64,000 nt of DNA from Falsiroseomonas sp050563525 (GTDB taxonomy: Bacteria; Pseudomonadota; Alphaproteobacteria; Acetobacterales; Acetobacteraceae): positions 280,356 to 344,355 of the forward strand of contig NZ_JBNXUN010000006.1 in the NCBI RefSeq assembly GCF_050563525.1, in the 5' to 3' direction. Below the pieces are notes generated by a model, which was not told where the DNA came from, made no database searches, and saw nothing but the letters and a program-made list of their open reading frames with translations. Both the position numbers and the translations under genes were made by a program. Shown piece after piece: positions 36,412-45,025 of the stretch (its first letter is position 1; each line of letters begins with the position of its first letter).

Positions 36412-37344
36412 TCAGCCCAGGCGTGCTTCCTCCGGCACCCGGGTTGCCGCCGCTTGGCTGGTGCTGACCGGCGCGGCGGCCTGGGACAGGTGGCCGATGG
36501 CATCCAGCGCGCGCTCCGTCGCCGCGCGGATCGCCACAACCTGGTGCGACAGGTCCCGGACGCCCTGGGCGACGCCGGATGGGTGCGCCTGCCCGAGGTC
36601 CAGCGTCGCCTCCAGTGCCAGGGCCGCGGCGGCGGCGGCGGCGCATTCGATGCGGCGGGCCGCCGCCTCCAGTTGCAGCCCGGCCTCCTCAAGGCTTGCC
36701 GGCTCGGCGTCCCGCTCGGCCTGGGCGGCCAGCGCCAGGTGGCGCACACCCTCCAGCGCGCGGGCCAGGGTACCGGCCTCGTCGTCGCGGCCGAGGCCCG
36801 GGATGGGCTGGTCCAGGTCCCCCTCCACAAGCGCCGTGGCGGCGGCGCGCAGCGCCCGGAACGGCCCCAGCAGCGAGCGTTCCAGCAGCAGCGCCGCCAC
36901 CCCGGCCACCAGCGTGACGGAGGCCAGCAGCACCGCCAGCACGACCAGGACCAGGCGGCCAGGGTTCCAGGCGGTCGCCGCCGCTTCCGCCGCTTCCTCC
37001 GCTTCCCGGGCCGGGGCGGATGGCGGCGTGGGATCGCCGCGCAGCCCGGCGCGCAGCGAGGCGAGGTCGAGCGGCCCCTGCGGCGCCACCAGGCGGTGCC
37101 AGACGCCCAGGTCCCGCTCCAGCGCCGCCATGGCGCGACCCATGCCGGCCAGGGTGGCAGGCTCCGGCCTCCGCGGTTCCAGCAGGGCCGGCGCATCGGC
37201 TGAAGGCGATCGCCCGGCGGGGTCCTGCCAAGCCAGGTACAGCCCGGCGGCCAATCCCAGGCCGGCGAGCGACCCGATGCCGGCGAACCAGGCCAGCCGC
37301 GTGCCATTGACGAGTGCGGTCTGACGTCGAGCCATGATCGACAT
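36412..37344 (-). CDS. Orphan membrane protein with HAMP domain and no output module
   Basis: A 310-residue protein. TM1 lies at about residues 16-38 and a periplasmic loop of ~85 residues follows. TM2 (LVLVVLAVLLASVTLVAGVAALLLE) leads into a HAMP linker (LGPFRALRAAATALVEGDLDQPIPGLGRDDEAG), and then an Ala-rich helical region of ~110 residues. There is no kinase, cyclase, GGDEF or full methyl-accepting signalling domain; the tail has only weak coiled-coil character. It resembles a receptor truncated after the first part of its cytoplasmic helices. GGAGG sits 7 bases before ATG 37344. A chemoreceptor remnant or a partner-dependent sensor are both possible. Confidence 0.7.
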   Translation of the reverse strand: MSIMARRQTALVNGTRLAWFAGIGSLAGLGLAAGLYLAWQDPAGRSPSADAPALLEPRRPEPATLAGMGRAMAALERDLGVWHRLVAPQGPLDLASLRAGLRGDPTPPSAPAREAEEAAEAAATAWNPGRLVLVVLAVLLASVTLVAGVAALLLERSLLGPFRALRAAATALVEGDLDQPIPGLGRDDEAGTLARALEGVRHLALAAQAERDAEPASLEEAGLQLEAAARRIECAAAAAAALALEATLDLGQAHPSGVAQGVRDLSHQVVAIRAATERALDAIGHLSQAAAPVSTSQAAATRVPEEARLG

Positions 37345-37554
37345 GCCGGGCCTCCTGCCCCCTCGCATGGCCCGATGCGGCCACGGGGTCAGGTTGGACG
37401 CGGGAGGTTACCGCATCGTTGAGAGCGTGAAGATCACGCTTCCGAAGCGTTTGCGCGGCGCCGCGGACGGCGCCCGCATGGGCCGCCGCAGTTGCCAAGG
37501 GCGCGGCGCCGTGCCACGCAACCTCCGCCCCCACGGACCTCGTCGAATACACAT

Positions 37555-40500
37555 ATGTCCCACGGTCAGATGTTCGCCCCACGGGTCCGCGCCGTCCTCG
37601 GCCCGACCAATACGGGCAAGACCCACCTCGCCATCACCCGGCTGCTCGCGCATGCCTCCGGGATCATCGGCTTCCCGCTGCGCCTGCTGGCGCGGGAGAA
37701 CTACGACCGCATGGTCGCGGCGAAGGGAGAGAGATACGTCGCGCTGATCACCGGCGAGGAGAAGATCGTCCCGCCCGAGGCGCGCTGGTTCGCCTGCACG
37801 GTGGAGGCGATGCCGCTGGACCGTCGCGCCGAATTCGTCGCGGTGGATGAAATCCAGCTTTGTGCCGATGCGGATCGCGGTCACATCTTCACCGAACGCC
37901 TGCTGCATGCGCGCGGCATGGTCGAGACGATGTTCCTCGGCGCGGAGACCATCCGCCCGCTGCTGCAAAGGCTGGTGCCGCAGGCCGAGATCGAGACGCG
38001 CCCGCGCCTGTCGCAGTTGACGCATTCGGGTCCCGCCAAGCTGACGAAGCTGCCGCCGCGCAGCGCCGTCGTCGCCTTCAGCGCGGCGGAGGTCTATGCG
38101 ATCGCGGAAGCGATCCGCCGGCGCCGCGGCGGTTGCGCCGTGGTGATGGGCCGGCTGTCGCCGCGCACCCGCAACGCGCAGGTGGCGCTGTATCAGAACC
38201 GGGAAGTGGATTTCCTGGTGGCGACGGATGCCATCGGCATGGGCCTGAACATGGATGTGGACCATGTGGCCTTCGCCGACCTGAAGAAGTTCGACGGCCA
38301 CCAGATCCGCACGCTGAACGCCCAGGAAGCCGCCCAGATCGCCGGCCGCGCCGGCCGCGGCATGCGCGACGGCACCTTTGGGACCACCGCGGACTGTCCG
38401 GCCCTGCCCGATGAACTGGCGCGCCAGATCGAAGGCCACGCCTTCGAGCCACTGTCCCAGATTGCGTGGCGCAACTCGGACCTGGACTTCGCCAGCATCG
38501 ACGGGCTGCTGGACAGCCTCGCCGCCGCGCCGCCGACGCCCGGCCTGTCCAAGGGCAACGACGCGGTCGACCACATCACGCTGAACGCCCTGTCCCGCGA
38601 GCAGGAGATCCGCCAGCTCGGCCAGGGCCGCGCCCGCGTGCGGCTGCTGTGGGAAGCCTGCCAGGTTCCGGATTTTCGGAAGATCGCCGATGACAGCCAT
38701 ACGCGGCTCTGTGCCAAGATCTTCGGGCATCTCGCGACCGAAGGCCGGCTGCCGACGGATTGGGTGGCCGGCAACATCGCGGCGCTGGGCAATGTCGAAG
38801 GCGACCTCGACACCCTGATGGCGCGGCTCGCCACCATCCGCATCTGGTCCTACATCGCCGCCCGCGCCGACTGGATCGCCGACGCCGCGAGCCAGCAGGC
38901 GGAAGCCCGCAAGGCCGAGGAAGCGGTGTCCGACGCTCTGCATGAGCGCCTGATCGCCCGCTTCGTGGATCGCCGCGCCGCCCACCTGATCCGTCGCCTG
39001 GATGACACCGAGGAGACGCTGCTGTCCGCCGTGACGCGGCAGGGCGAGGTGGTGGTCGAGGGTCATACCGTCGGGAAGGTCACCGGCTTCCACTTCCAGC
39101 CCGACCCGGAGGCGACGAAGGAAGAAGACAAGCGGCTGGTGCTGCGAGCGGCCCGGCGCGCGCTGCGGGAGGAAATTCCGCGCCGCCTGGCCAGCCTGGA
39201 GACCGCGAAGGACGACGCCTTCCGCCTGACGCCGCACCACCGTGTAGTGTGGGACAATGCGGAGATCGCCCGTCTGCGGCCGGGGCCCGAGCCGCTGAAG
39301 CCGCATGTCGACGTCATCGCAACGGAGTTCCTGGACAACGCGCAGCGTGAGCGTGTGCGGGTGCGGCTGGCGAACTGGCTGGAGGCGCTGGTGAAGCGCG
39401 ACCTCGGCGGGCTGGAGGCGATCGAGGCCAAGGCGGCCGAGGACAACACCCTGCGCGGCCCGGCCTTCCGGCTGCGCGAGCAGATGGGCCTGGCGCCCGG
39501 CGCGACCGACCGGGAGATTCCGGCGGAGTTGCGCGCACGGCTGAAGGCCATCGGCATCCGCGCCGGGCGCTATGCGATGTACCTGCCGGACGTCCTGAAG
39601 CCGCGCGCCATGGCGCTGCGGGCGCAGCTCTGGGCGCTGCGCCGCAACCTGCCGACGCCGCTGCTACCGAACCCCGGGCTGGTGTCCATCACCCTGCCGG
39701 AACCGCGGCCGGATGCGGCGGCGGAAGCGCCCGCCGATGCCGAGGCGGCCGCACCGCGGGGGCCCGATGCCTGGCCGCAGGGCTTCGCCATCATGGCAGG
39801 CTGGCTGCCGGCCGGGCGCGTCCTGCTGCGGCTGGATGTGGCGGAACGGATTGCCGGTGAGCTGGGCTACCTGACCCGGCGCGCGCCGGCGCCGGTGCCG
39901 GAGGGCCTGGCCTCCCGCCTCGGCGTGAAGGGCGACACGCTGTCCGCGGCGCTGGAGGCGATGGGTTTCCGGCTGATGCCGTCGCCGCCGTTGGAGGAGG
40001 GCCAGTTCGGCCCGCCACTGCCGGCGCGGATCAGCGTGGTGCGGCAGGACCGGCCGATGGGGCCGCGCCGCGGGGACAGACACCAGGGCGAGCGGCGCGA
40101 CGGCGACAGGAACCGAGGGCCGCGGCCAGAACAGGCGGCGCGGGAGCCGCGTCCGGATGCCGGCCCGCGACCCGTCTACTACGGCCCGCCGATTCCGCCC
40201 GAACTGCGCCAGCCGCGCCGCGACGGACCGCGCCGGGATGGACCGCGCGGCCAGCCGCCGCGGCGCGAGCGCGTCGACCATGGCCCGCGCCGCGACTGGC
40301 GCGTGGACGGGCTGCCGCCCGGCGTCTCCCCGCCGGTCGAGGTCGCGCCCGGCGGCGATGCGCCGCGCCAGGATGGGCCCCGCCAAGACAGGCCGCGCCA
40401 GGATGGGCCGCGGGGCCCGCGCCCGGGCCAGGGTCCGCGCCCGGACCGGCCGCGCTTCGAGGGGCCTCGCCCGGGTGGCGGCGCGCCGCGTCCGGAAGGG

Positions 40501-40725
40501 GCGCCGCAGGAGGCGCGGCGCGACGATCGGGGGCCCCGGCCGGATCGGGGGCCTGATCGCGGGCCGGGCCGTGGCCCGGACCGGGGTAGCGACCGGTTTC
40601 CGCGCCAGGACCGGGGTGACCGGGATCGGGGCGGCGGGGATCGGCAGCCGCGCGAATACTCCTCCGGCCCCAAGCCGGAATCGCCCTTCGCCGTGCTGGC
40701 CCAGCTCAAGCTGCGCAAGGACTAG
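37555..40725 (+). CDS. SUV3-like DExH RNA helicase with RG/P-rich tail
   Basis: A 1056-residue helicase related to mitochondrial SUV3, which unwinds RNA for degradation. Walker A is VLGPTNTGKTHLAITRLL (~residue 15), motif II is VDEIQLCADADRGH (DEIQ, the SUV3 form of the DExH box), and motif VI is EAAQIAGRAGRGMRDG. An Ala-rich middle region follows. The last ~220 residues are almost wholly Arg, Gly, Pro, Asp and Gln (for example PRQDGPRQDRPRQDGPRG), a disordered RGG/RP-type RNA-binding tail, and the protein ends SPFAVLAQLKLRKD. ATG 37555 begins the family homology; a TTG 63 bases upstream is less likely. The next gene, an S4 protein, starts directly after its stop. Confidence 0.92.
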   Translation: MSHGQMFAPRVRAVLGPTNTGKTHLAITRLLAHASGIIGFPLRLLARENYDRMVAAKGERYVALITGEEKIVPPEARWFACTVEAMPLDRRAEFVAVDEIQLCADADRGHIFTERLLHARGMVETMFLGAETIRPLLQRLVPQAEIETRPRLSQLTHSGPAKLTKLPPRSAVVAFSAAEVYAIAEAIRRRRGGCAVVMGRLSPRTRNAQVALYQNREVDFLVATDAIGMGLNMDVDHVAFADLKKFDGHQIRTLNAQEAAQIAGRAGRGMRDGTFGTTADCPALPDELARQIEGHAFEPLSQIAWRNSDLDFASIDGLLDSLAAAPPTPGLSKGNDAVDHITLNALSREQEIRQLGQGRARVRLLWEACQVPDFRKIADDSHTRLCAKIFGHLATEGRLPTDWVAGNIAALGNVEGDLDTLMARLATIRIWSYIAARADWIADAASQQAEARKAEEAVSDALHERLIARFVDRRAAHLIRRLDDTEETLLSAVTRQGEVVVEGHTVGKVTGFHFQPDPEATKEEDKRLVLRAARRALREEIPRRLASLETAKDDAFRLTPHHRVVWDNAEIARLRPGPEPLKPHVDVIATEFLDNAQRERVRVRLANWLEALVKRDLGGLEAIEAKAAEDNTLRGPAFRLREQMGLAPGATDREIPAELRARLKAIGIRAGRYAMYLPDVLKPRAMALRAQLWALRRNLPTPLLPNPGLVSITLPEPRPDAAAEAPADAEAAAPRGPDAWPQGFAIMAGWLPAGRVLLRLDVAERIAGELGYLTRRAPAPVPEGLASRLGVKGDTLSAALEAMGFRLMPSPPLEEGQFGPPLPARISVVRQDRPMGPRRGDRHQGERRDGDRNRGPRPEQAAREPRPDAGPRPVYYGPPIPPELRQPRRDGPRRDGPRGQPPRRERVDHGPRRDWRVDGLPPGVSPPVEVAPGGDAPRQDGPRQDRPRQDGPRGPRPGQGPRPDRPRFEGPRPGGGAPRPEGAPQEARRDDRGPRPDRGPDRGPGRGPDRGSDRFPRQDRGDRDRGGGDRQPREYSSGPKPESPFAVLAQLKLRKD

Positions 40726-41016
40726 ATGGTCGCAACGGAGGAGGGCTGGCAGCGGCTCGACCTCTGGCTCTGGTGCGCGCGCATCGCCAAGACCCGGGCG
40801 GAGTGCTCGCGCCAGGTTGCGATGGGCCGGGTGCGGATCAACCGGCAGCCGACGGACAAGCCGCACTACAAGCTGCGGCCAGGCGATGTGCTGACCCTGT
40901 CCATGGGGGGCACGGTGCGGGTGTGGCGTGTGCTGGCGCTGGCCGAGCGGCGCGGCCCGGCCCCAGAGGCGCGCCGCCTGTACGAGGACTTATCCGACCC
41001 ACCTGATGAGGATTGA
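40726..41016 (+). CDS. S4-domain RNA-binding protein (Hsp15-like, short)
   Basis: A 96-residue RNA-binding protein. The S4 fold is visible as QRLDLWLWCARIAKTRAECSRQVAMGRVRINRQPTDKPHYKLRPGDVLTL. In E. coli the homologous Hsp15 recycles stalled 50S subunits carrying nascent chains. This copy lacks most of Hsp15's C-terminal extension (usual length ~130). Its ATG immediately follows the helicase stop (TAGATG), so it is almost certainly co-translated with the SUV3-like helicase, which supports an RNA-quality-control role for the pair. Confidence 0.88.
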   Translation: MVATEEGWQRLDLWLWCARIAKTRAECSRQVAMGRVRINRQPTDKPHYKLRPGDVLTLSMGGTVRVWRVLALAERRGPAPEARRLYEDLSDPPDED

Positions 41017-41137
41017 TGCACTGCACCCGCTTGCCTTGTGAGCGGTGCTGCGCCATGTGGAACTGGCCGCGCCGGACTTTCCGCGCGGTGGTGAGGCCGC
41101 CGCAGGGCGCGGCATCGCATCCCCGCCGGAGGCGCAG

Positions 41138-41470
41138 TTGACCTACGTCGTCACCGAGAATTGCATCAAGTGCAAGTACATGGACTGCGTCGAAGTCTGT
41201 CCGGTGGACTGCTTCTATGTCGGCGAGAACATGCTGGTCATCCACCCGGATGAATGCATCGACTGCGGCGTCTGCGAGCCGGAATGCCCGGCCGAGGCCA
41301 TCCTGCCCGACAGCGACGACAAGGCGACCCCCTGGGTCGAACTGAACCGCACCTATGCCGCGGAATGGCCGAACATCACCCGCAAGGGCGAACCGCCGGA
41401 CGATGCGGATGCCTGGAAGGACAAGCCCGGCAAGAAGGAGCTGTTCGACCCCGCGCCCGGCAAGATCTGA
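41138..41470 (+). CDS. fdxA: 7Fe ferredoxin FdxA
   Basis: A small electron carrier with one [3Fe-4S] and one [4Fe-4S] cluster. Cluster ligands are in VVTENCIKCKYMDCVEVCPVDCF and DECIDCGVCEPECPAEAI, at the family positions. Start is TTG at 41138, which lies 5 bases after GGAGG and gives the normal family N-terminus (TYVVTEN); longer in-frame starts would add an unconserved tail. It has 110 residues. It sits between the S4 protein and carD, an arrangement common in alphaproteobacteria. The redox partners are not identified. Confidence 0.95.
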   Translation: MTYVVTENCIKCKYMDCVEVCPVDCFYVGENMLVIHPDECIDCGVCEPECPAEAILPDSDDKATPWVELNRTYAAEWPNITRKGEPPDDADAWKDKPGKKELFDPAPGKI

Positions 41471-41499
41471 AGGATTTCCGCAGCCTGCCGTCCCATGAC

Positions 41500-41570
41500 G
41501 TGACAGGGGTGGAAATTCGTCGGGCTTTGTATTATATTATCAATGGGATCGGGAAACTGCGACGAAAACT
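41500..41570 (+). promoter_or_regulatory. AT-rich promoter-like island upstream of carD
   Basis: Around 41525-41545 is a TTTGTATTATATTATCAATG tract, by far the most AT-rich run in this region. It contains two overlapping TATTAT -10-like hexamers about 150 bases before the carD start; a GTGACA (41500-41505) is a poorly spaced -35 candidate. It probably marks the carD promoter. Confidence 0.4.
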
Positions 41571-41683
41571 GTGACACCGTCGCGCGTTCCTGCCCATTGG
41601 GTCCATGACATGCCCGGGACCGCCGCGCCTCCGCCTTTGGCCGGGGGTGCTGCGCGGCACGGGATGCAGAATCGGGTGGCCAG

Positions 41684-42454
41684 ATGAAGCAAACCGCCCA
41701 GGCGAAGCCCGGCGATACCGGCGCGGCGAAGTCCAAGCCGGCGACCGAACCGGCCGCCGCCGTCGAGAAGCCCGCGGTGAAATACGGCACCGCGCCTCAG
41801 CCCCTGCGCCAGGATTCGCCGCCGCCGCCGCACCGGCCGCCCTCCCGGTCCGGGTCCGGCTCCTCCAACGCTCCGCGCCCGCCGATGTACCCGCCCCGCG
41901 GCGCGCCGCGCGTCGAGGATCCGGAGGATGGCACGCCGTTGCCGCCGCCGCGCCCCAAGGGACCGCCGCCGGAATTCAAGCCGGGCGACCATGTGGTGTA
42001 TCCGACCCATGGCGTCGGCCAAGTGCAGGGCATCGAGGAAATGCCGGTGGCCGGCATGTCCCTGAAGGTGATCATCGTCACCTTCGAGGAGAACCGCATG
42101 ACGCTTCGGGTGCCGGTGAACAAGGCCGCCTCCTCCGGCCTGCGCAAGCTGGCGACGGATGAGGCGATGGCGGAGGCGCTGGAAGTGCTGCGCGGCCGTG
42201 CCCGCATCAAGCGCACCATGTGGTCCCGCCGCGCCCAGGAATACGAGGCGAAGATCAACTCCGGCGACCCGCTGGCGATCGCGGAGGTCGTGCGCGACCT
42301 GCACCGCAACGCCGGCCAACCGGACCAGTCCTTCTCCGAACGGCAGATCTACGAACAGGCGCTGGACCGCCTGGCCGCGGAACTCGCCGCCATCGACCGC
42401 ACGGACAAGGCGGCGGCGTCGGAGAAGCTGCTGACCTTCCTCAAGGCGGCCTGA
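41684..42454 (+). CDS. carD: CarD-family transcription regulator with long N-terminal extension
   Basis: CarD proteins bind the RNA polymerase beta subunit and stabilise open complexes, especially at rRNA promoters. The 256-residue protein has an N-terminal ~95 residues of Pro/Ala/Ser-rich low complexity. The CarD RNAP-interaction domain follows (FKPGDHVVYPTHGVGQVQGIEE...EENRMTLRVPVNKA) and then the helical DNA-binding domain (SRRAQEYEAKINSGDPLAIAEVVRDLHR...QIYEQALDRLAAEL). Most CarD proteins are about 160-175 residues, so the disordered extension is large. An AT-rich promoter tract precedes it, while fdxA lies 214 bases upstream. Confidence 0.94.
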   Translation: MKQTAQAKPGDTGAAKSKPATEPAAAVEKPAVKYGTAPQPLRQDSPPPPHRPPSRSGSGSSNAPRPPMYPPRGAPRVEDPEDGTPLPPPRPKGPPPEFKPGDHVVYPTHGVGQVQGIEEMPVAGMSLKVIIVTFEENRMTLRVPVNKAASSGLRKLATDEAMAEALEVLRGRARIKRTMWSRRAQEYEAKINSGDPLAIAEVVRDLHRNAGQPDQSFSERQIYEQALDRLAAELAAIDRTDKAAASEKLLTFLKAA

Positions 42455-42481
42455 GGGCGAGGCGCCAATCAGGGCGTCACG

Positions 42482-43483
42482 TCAGGCGGAAAGCCGGTCC
42501 CGACGCATCTGCAGCGTGACGATCAGCCCGTCCGGCGCCCAGTCGAAGGCAATGCTGCCGCCGAGCTGATGCGCCATGCTGCGCCGGATGAGCTCGCTGC
42601 CGAAGCCGGTGGCCGTCGAAGGCGGCACGACCGCCGGACCGCCACGTTCGGTCCAGACGACGACCACCTCATCGCCAGACGCGGTACAGCCGATGTGCAG
42701 CGTGCCGCGTTCCGCTGAAAGTGCTCCGTATTTCAGAGAGTTGGTTGCCAACTCATGCACCACAAGGGCCAGCGCGGTGGCCGCGCCCTCGCCGATGTCC
42801 ATTCGCGGCACCGAGACCCGGATGCGGCCCGAGGATCCGTCCGTCTCGTCATAGGCCTGCAACAGCACCGAGATCAGGTCGCCGAGCAGCGCCGCCTCCA
42901 CCGGGCGGCCTCCCTTCGGGCGGACGAGATCGTGCGCGCGGCCCAGCGCCGTCAGCCGCTTTGAAAGATCCTGCGCCATCTGCGCGGTGGTCGTCGCGGA
43001 TCGCGAGGTGATCTGGGCGAGTTGGGAGGCGACGAGCAACAGGTTCTTGACCCTGTGGCTCATTTCCCCGGCCAGCAGCTGGTTGGCTTCCTCGGCCTGC
43101 TTGCGGCCGGTCACGTCGAGGAAGATGCCGCGCATGACGTTGTGCTGGATATCAGCATCATTGCCTTTGCCGCGCGCCGAGACCCAGCGGATGTCGTCGC
43201 CGGACAGGATGCGGAAGTCGATCTCGTAGGGTCCCGCGATGGCACGCGTCTCCGCGAAGGCCGCGCGCACGCGGTCCAGGTCCTTCGGATGGATCTTCGC
43301 GGACAAGTCGTTGAAGGTCGCGGCGCTGCCTCCGTGCATGTCCCACAAGGCGTAGGACCGCTCGTCCATCGCCATTTCGTCGCTTTCGACGTTCCACCAC
43401 CACAACCCCACGCCGGCGGCATTGATGGCCGCATGCAGATGCCTGGAATTCCAGTCCAGCGGACGCGGCGTATTGGCTAACAA
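42482..43483 (-). CDS. PAS-HWE/HisKA_2-type sensor histidine kinase
   Basis: A soluble sensor kinase. A PAS_3-like domain (HAAINAAGVGLWWWNVESDE...PYEIDFRILSGDDIRWVSARG) precedes a histidine kinase of the HWE/HisKA_2 group with phosphoacceptor His in AGEMSHRVKNLLLVASQLA and ATP-binding N box LALVVHELATNSLKYGALS. Such kinases often respond to light or redox via PAS, or drive general stress pathways. No response regulator adjoins it. Start is uncertain: TTG at 43483, with AGGAAT 10 bases upstream, is preferred here (333 residues); TTG at 43570 is the longer option. Confidence 0.85.
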   Translation of the reverse strand: MLANTPRPLDWNSRHLHAAINAAGVGLWWWNVESDEMAMDERSYALWDMHGGSAATFNDLSAKIHPKDLDRVRAAFAETRAIAGPYEIDFRILSGDDIRWVSARGKGNDADIQHNVMRGIFLDVTGRKQAEEANQLLAGEMSHRVKNLLLVASQLAQITSRSATTTAQMAQDLSKRLTALGRAHDLVRPKGGRPVEAALLGDLISVLLQAYDETDGSSGRIRVSVPRMDIGEGAATALALVVHELATNSLKYGALSAERGTLHIGCTASGDEVVVVWTERGGPAVVPPSTATGFGSELIRRSMAHQLGGSIAFDWAPDGLIVTLQMRRDRLSA

Positions 43484-43570
43484 AATGCAGAAATTCCTAT
43501 GCTGGCCGCGGCGAAAGCCCGCGTTCGCGATGGCCGCCCCGGTGACGCATGCAATGCGCCCGACCCGCAA

Positions 43571-43760
43571 ATCATAACAAATCCGTGTTCCCGTGGCTAT
43601 GAGCCCCCGTGGATACAGCGCCGTCCCTGACCTTGCGGCAGCATCAGCGCCGCCGTGCGCCCCAGTGGTCCCTGAAGATCCGGCTATTGGTCCGGATCAT
43701 TTGCGCCGCCATGCGCAATTCGGTCGGCCTCATCACGATCGATGCCGATGATGCCCCTGC
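43571..43760. other. Gap between the HWE kinase and thpR
   Basis: About 190 bases upstream of the kinase and downstream of thpR, both minus strand. It holds a short plus-strand frame at 43609-43794 with no recognisable start signal and no domain. No terminator or strong promoter was recognised. Confidence 0.4.
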
Positions 43761-44297
43761 TCACCCAAGCGCGTATTCCACCTCTGGCGTGTAATGCGCC
43801 GCCTCCTTCCCGAGGAAGGACGAGAACAGGCAGAAATTCTCCACCGGCACGGGTGGCGAACGAAACAGGCTGTGCGCCTGGATGAAGCCGATCAGCTTGT
43901 GCGTTTCCACCTTGTCGGTCCGCGCCAGCGTCACGTGCGGGGCGAAGCGGCGGCGCTCGGGAGGCAGGCCGACCCGTTGCAGCGCGGTCTCCACCTTCGC
44001 CTGCAGGTGGGTCAGGCCCGGGCTGCGTTCTGCCGTGATGTGGATGGACTGGATGCGGCCGCCCTTTTCGAAAGTGCCGATGCCGGCCAGCGCCAGGTCG
44101 AAACGCGGTGCGCGGATGGCGGCCAGCGCCGCATCCACCTCCTCCGCCTGCCAGGCCTCGATCTCGCCGATGAAGCGCAGCGTCAGGTGGTAGTTCTCGG
44201 CGGGCACCCACCGGGCGCCGGGCAGGCCGCCGGACAGGGCGGCGAGTTGCGCCTTGACCTGGTCGGGCAAGGCGAGGGCAACGAACAGGCGCAACAT
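43761..44297 (-). CDS. thpR: RNA 2',3'-cyclic phosphodiesterase ThpR
   Basis: A 2H phosphoesterase that opens 2',3'-cyclic phosphates at RNA ends (also called 2'-5' RNA ligase). The 178-residue protein has the two catalytic His motifs HLTLRFIGE (His 37) and PHVTLARTDK (near residue 120), each of the H-x-T/S-x form, and the family opening LRLFVALALP. It lies downstream of the tesA-like esterase gene on the same strand (29-base gap), suggesting co-transcription. The enzyme is a plausible RNA-repair or processing partner of the helicase and S4 genes a few kb away, but they are on the opposite strand. Confidence 0.93.
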   Translation of the reverse strand: MLRLFVALALPDQVKAQLAALSGGLPGARWVPAENYHLTLRFIGEIEAWQAEEVDAALAAIRAPRFDLALAGIGTFEKGGRIQSIHITAERSPGLTHLQAKVETALQRVGLPPERRRFAPHVTLARTDKVETHKLIGFIQAHSLFRSPPVPVENFCLFSSFLGKEAAHYTPEVEYALG

Positions 44298-44325
44298 CCC
44301 GGCGCTCCGAATCAGGCGGGCTGCA

Positions 44326-44973
44326 CTACCGTGGTGCAGAAGCCGACACGCGGTCCAGTAGCGTTTCGATGGCAGGCAGCATGCGCTCCGCCAGGATCTG
44401 CGCGCCGCGCGGGTTCGGGTGGATGCGGTCCGCCTGGTTCAACGCCGGGTCGCCGGCCACGCCCTCCAGCAGGAAGGGGTAGAACACCAACTGCGGCCGG
44501 GCGGCGGCCAGGTCGCTGAACACGGCGGCGAATTCGCGGCCGTATTCGGCACCCAGATTGGGCGGTGCCATCATCCCGGCCAGCAGCACGGGAATGTTGC
44601 GCGCCGCCAGCCCATCCAGGATCGCGGTGAGGTTGGCGCGCATCTGCGCCGGCGTCAGGCCACGCAGCGCGTCGTTGCCGCCGAGCGCCACGATCGCGGC
44701 ATCCGGCCGGTCCGCCAGCGCCCATTCCAGCCTGGCACGCCCTCCCGCGGTGGTGTCGCCGGACACGCCGGCATCCTGCAGCGTCACGTTGCGGCCACGG
44801 TCGCGCAGCAAAGCCTCGATCCGCGCCGGCGGTCCCTCCCCCCGCGCCAGGCCGTAGCCGGCGGTGATCGAATCACCCAGCATCAGCAGGCGGATGGGCC
44901 GGCCGGAGGGCTGGGCTTCCACCAGCTTCGTTCCGGCCAGCAATACTCCGATACCCAGAGCCGCCTTTTGCAG
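44326..44973 (-). CDS. tesA: TesA-like arylesterase (SGNH hydrolase)
   Basis: A GDSL/SGNH hydrolase cleaving thioesters or esters in the periplasm. Family blocks are visible: block I LLMLGDSITAGYGLARGEG (Ser nucleophile in GDSI), ALGGNDALRG (block III N), and the catalytic Asp/His in QADRIHPNPRGAQ. A signal-like helix (AALGIGVLLAGTKLVEA) precedes block I, but no ATG/GTG/TTG lies in frame in front of it. An ATG with an upstream GAAGG occurs at 44990 in a different frame. The CTG at 44973 is given as the provisional start; see findings. It is divergent from the ABC genes, matching the E. coli tesA-ybbA-ybbP layout. Confidence 0.85.
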   Translation of the reverse strand: MQKAALGIGVLLAGTKLVEAQPSGRPIRLLMLGDSITAGYGLARGEGPPARIEALLRDRGRNVTLQDAGVSGDTTAGGRARLEWALADRPDAAIVALGGNDALRGLTPAQMRANLTAILDGLAARNIPVLLAGMMAPPNLGAEYGREFAAVFSDLAAARPQLVFYPFLLEGVAGDPALNQADRIHPNPRGAQILAERMLPAIETLLDRVSASAPR

Positions 44974-45025
44974 CGCAGCGCGGCGCCCATATGGCGTGAA
45001 ACCTTCGTAACAGGACCGATCACCC

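Noticed and set aside
37408..39306. A 632-residue antisense frame within the SUV3-like helicase
   Set aside because: Low-complexity shadow of the helicase with no motif.
43609..43794. A 61-residue plus-strand frame between the HWE kinase and thpR
   Set aside because: No ribosome site, no domain, overlaps the 3' end of thpR; not supported as a gene.
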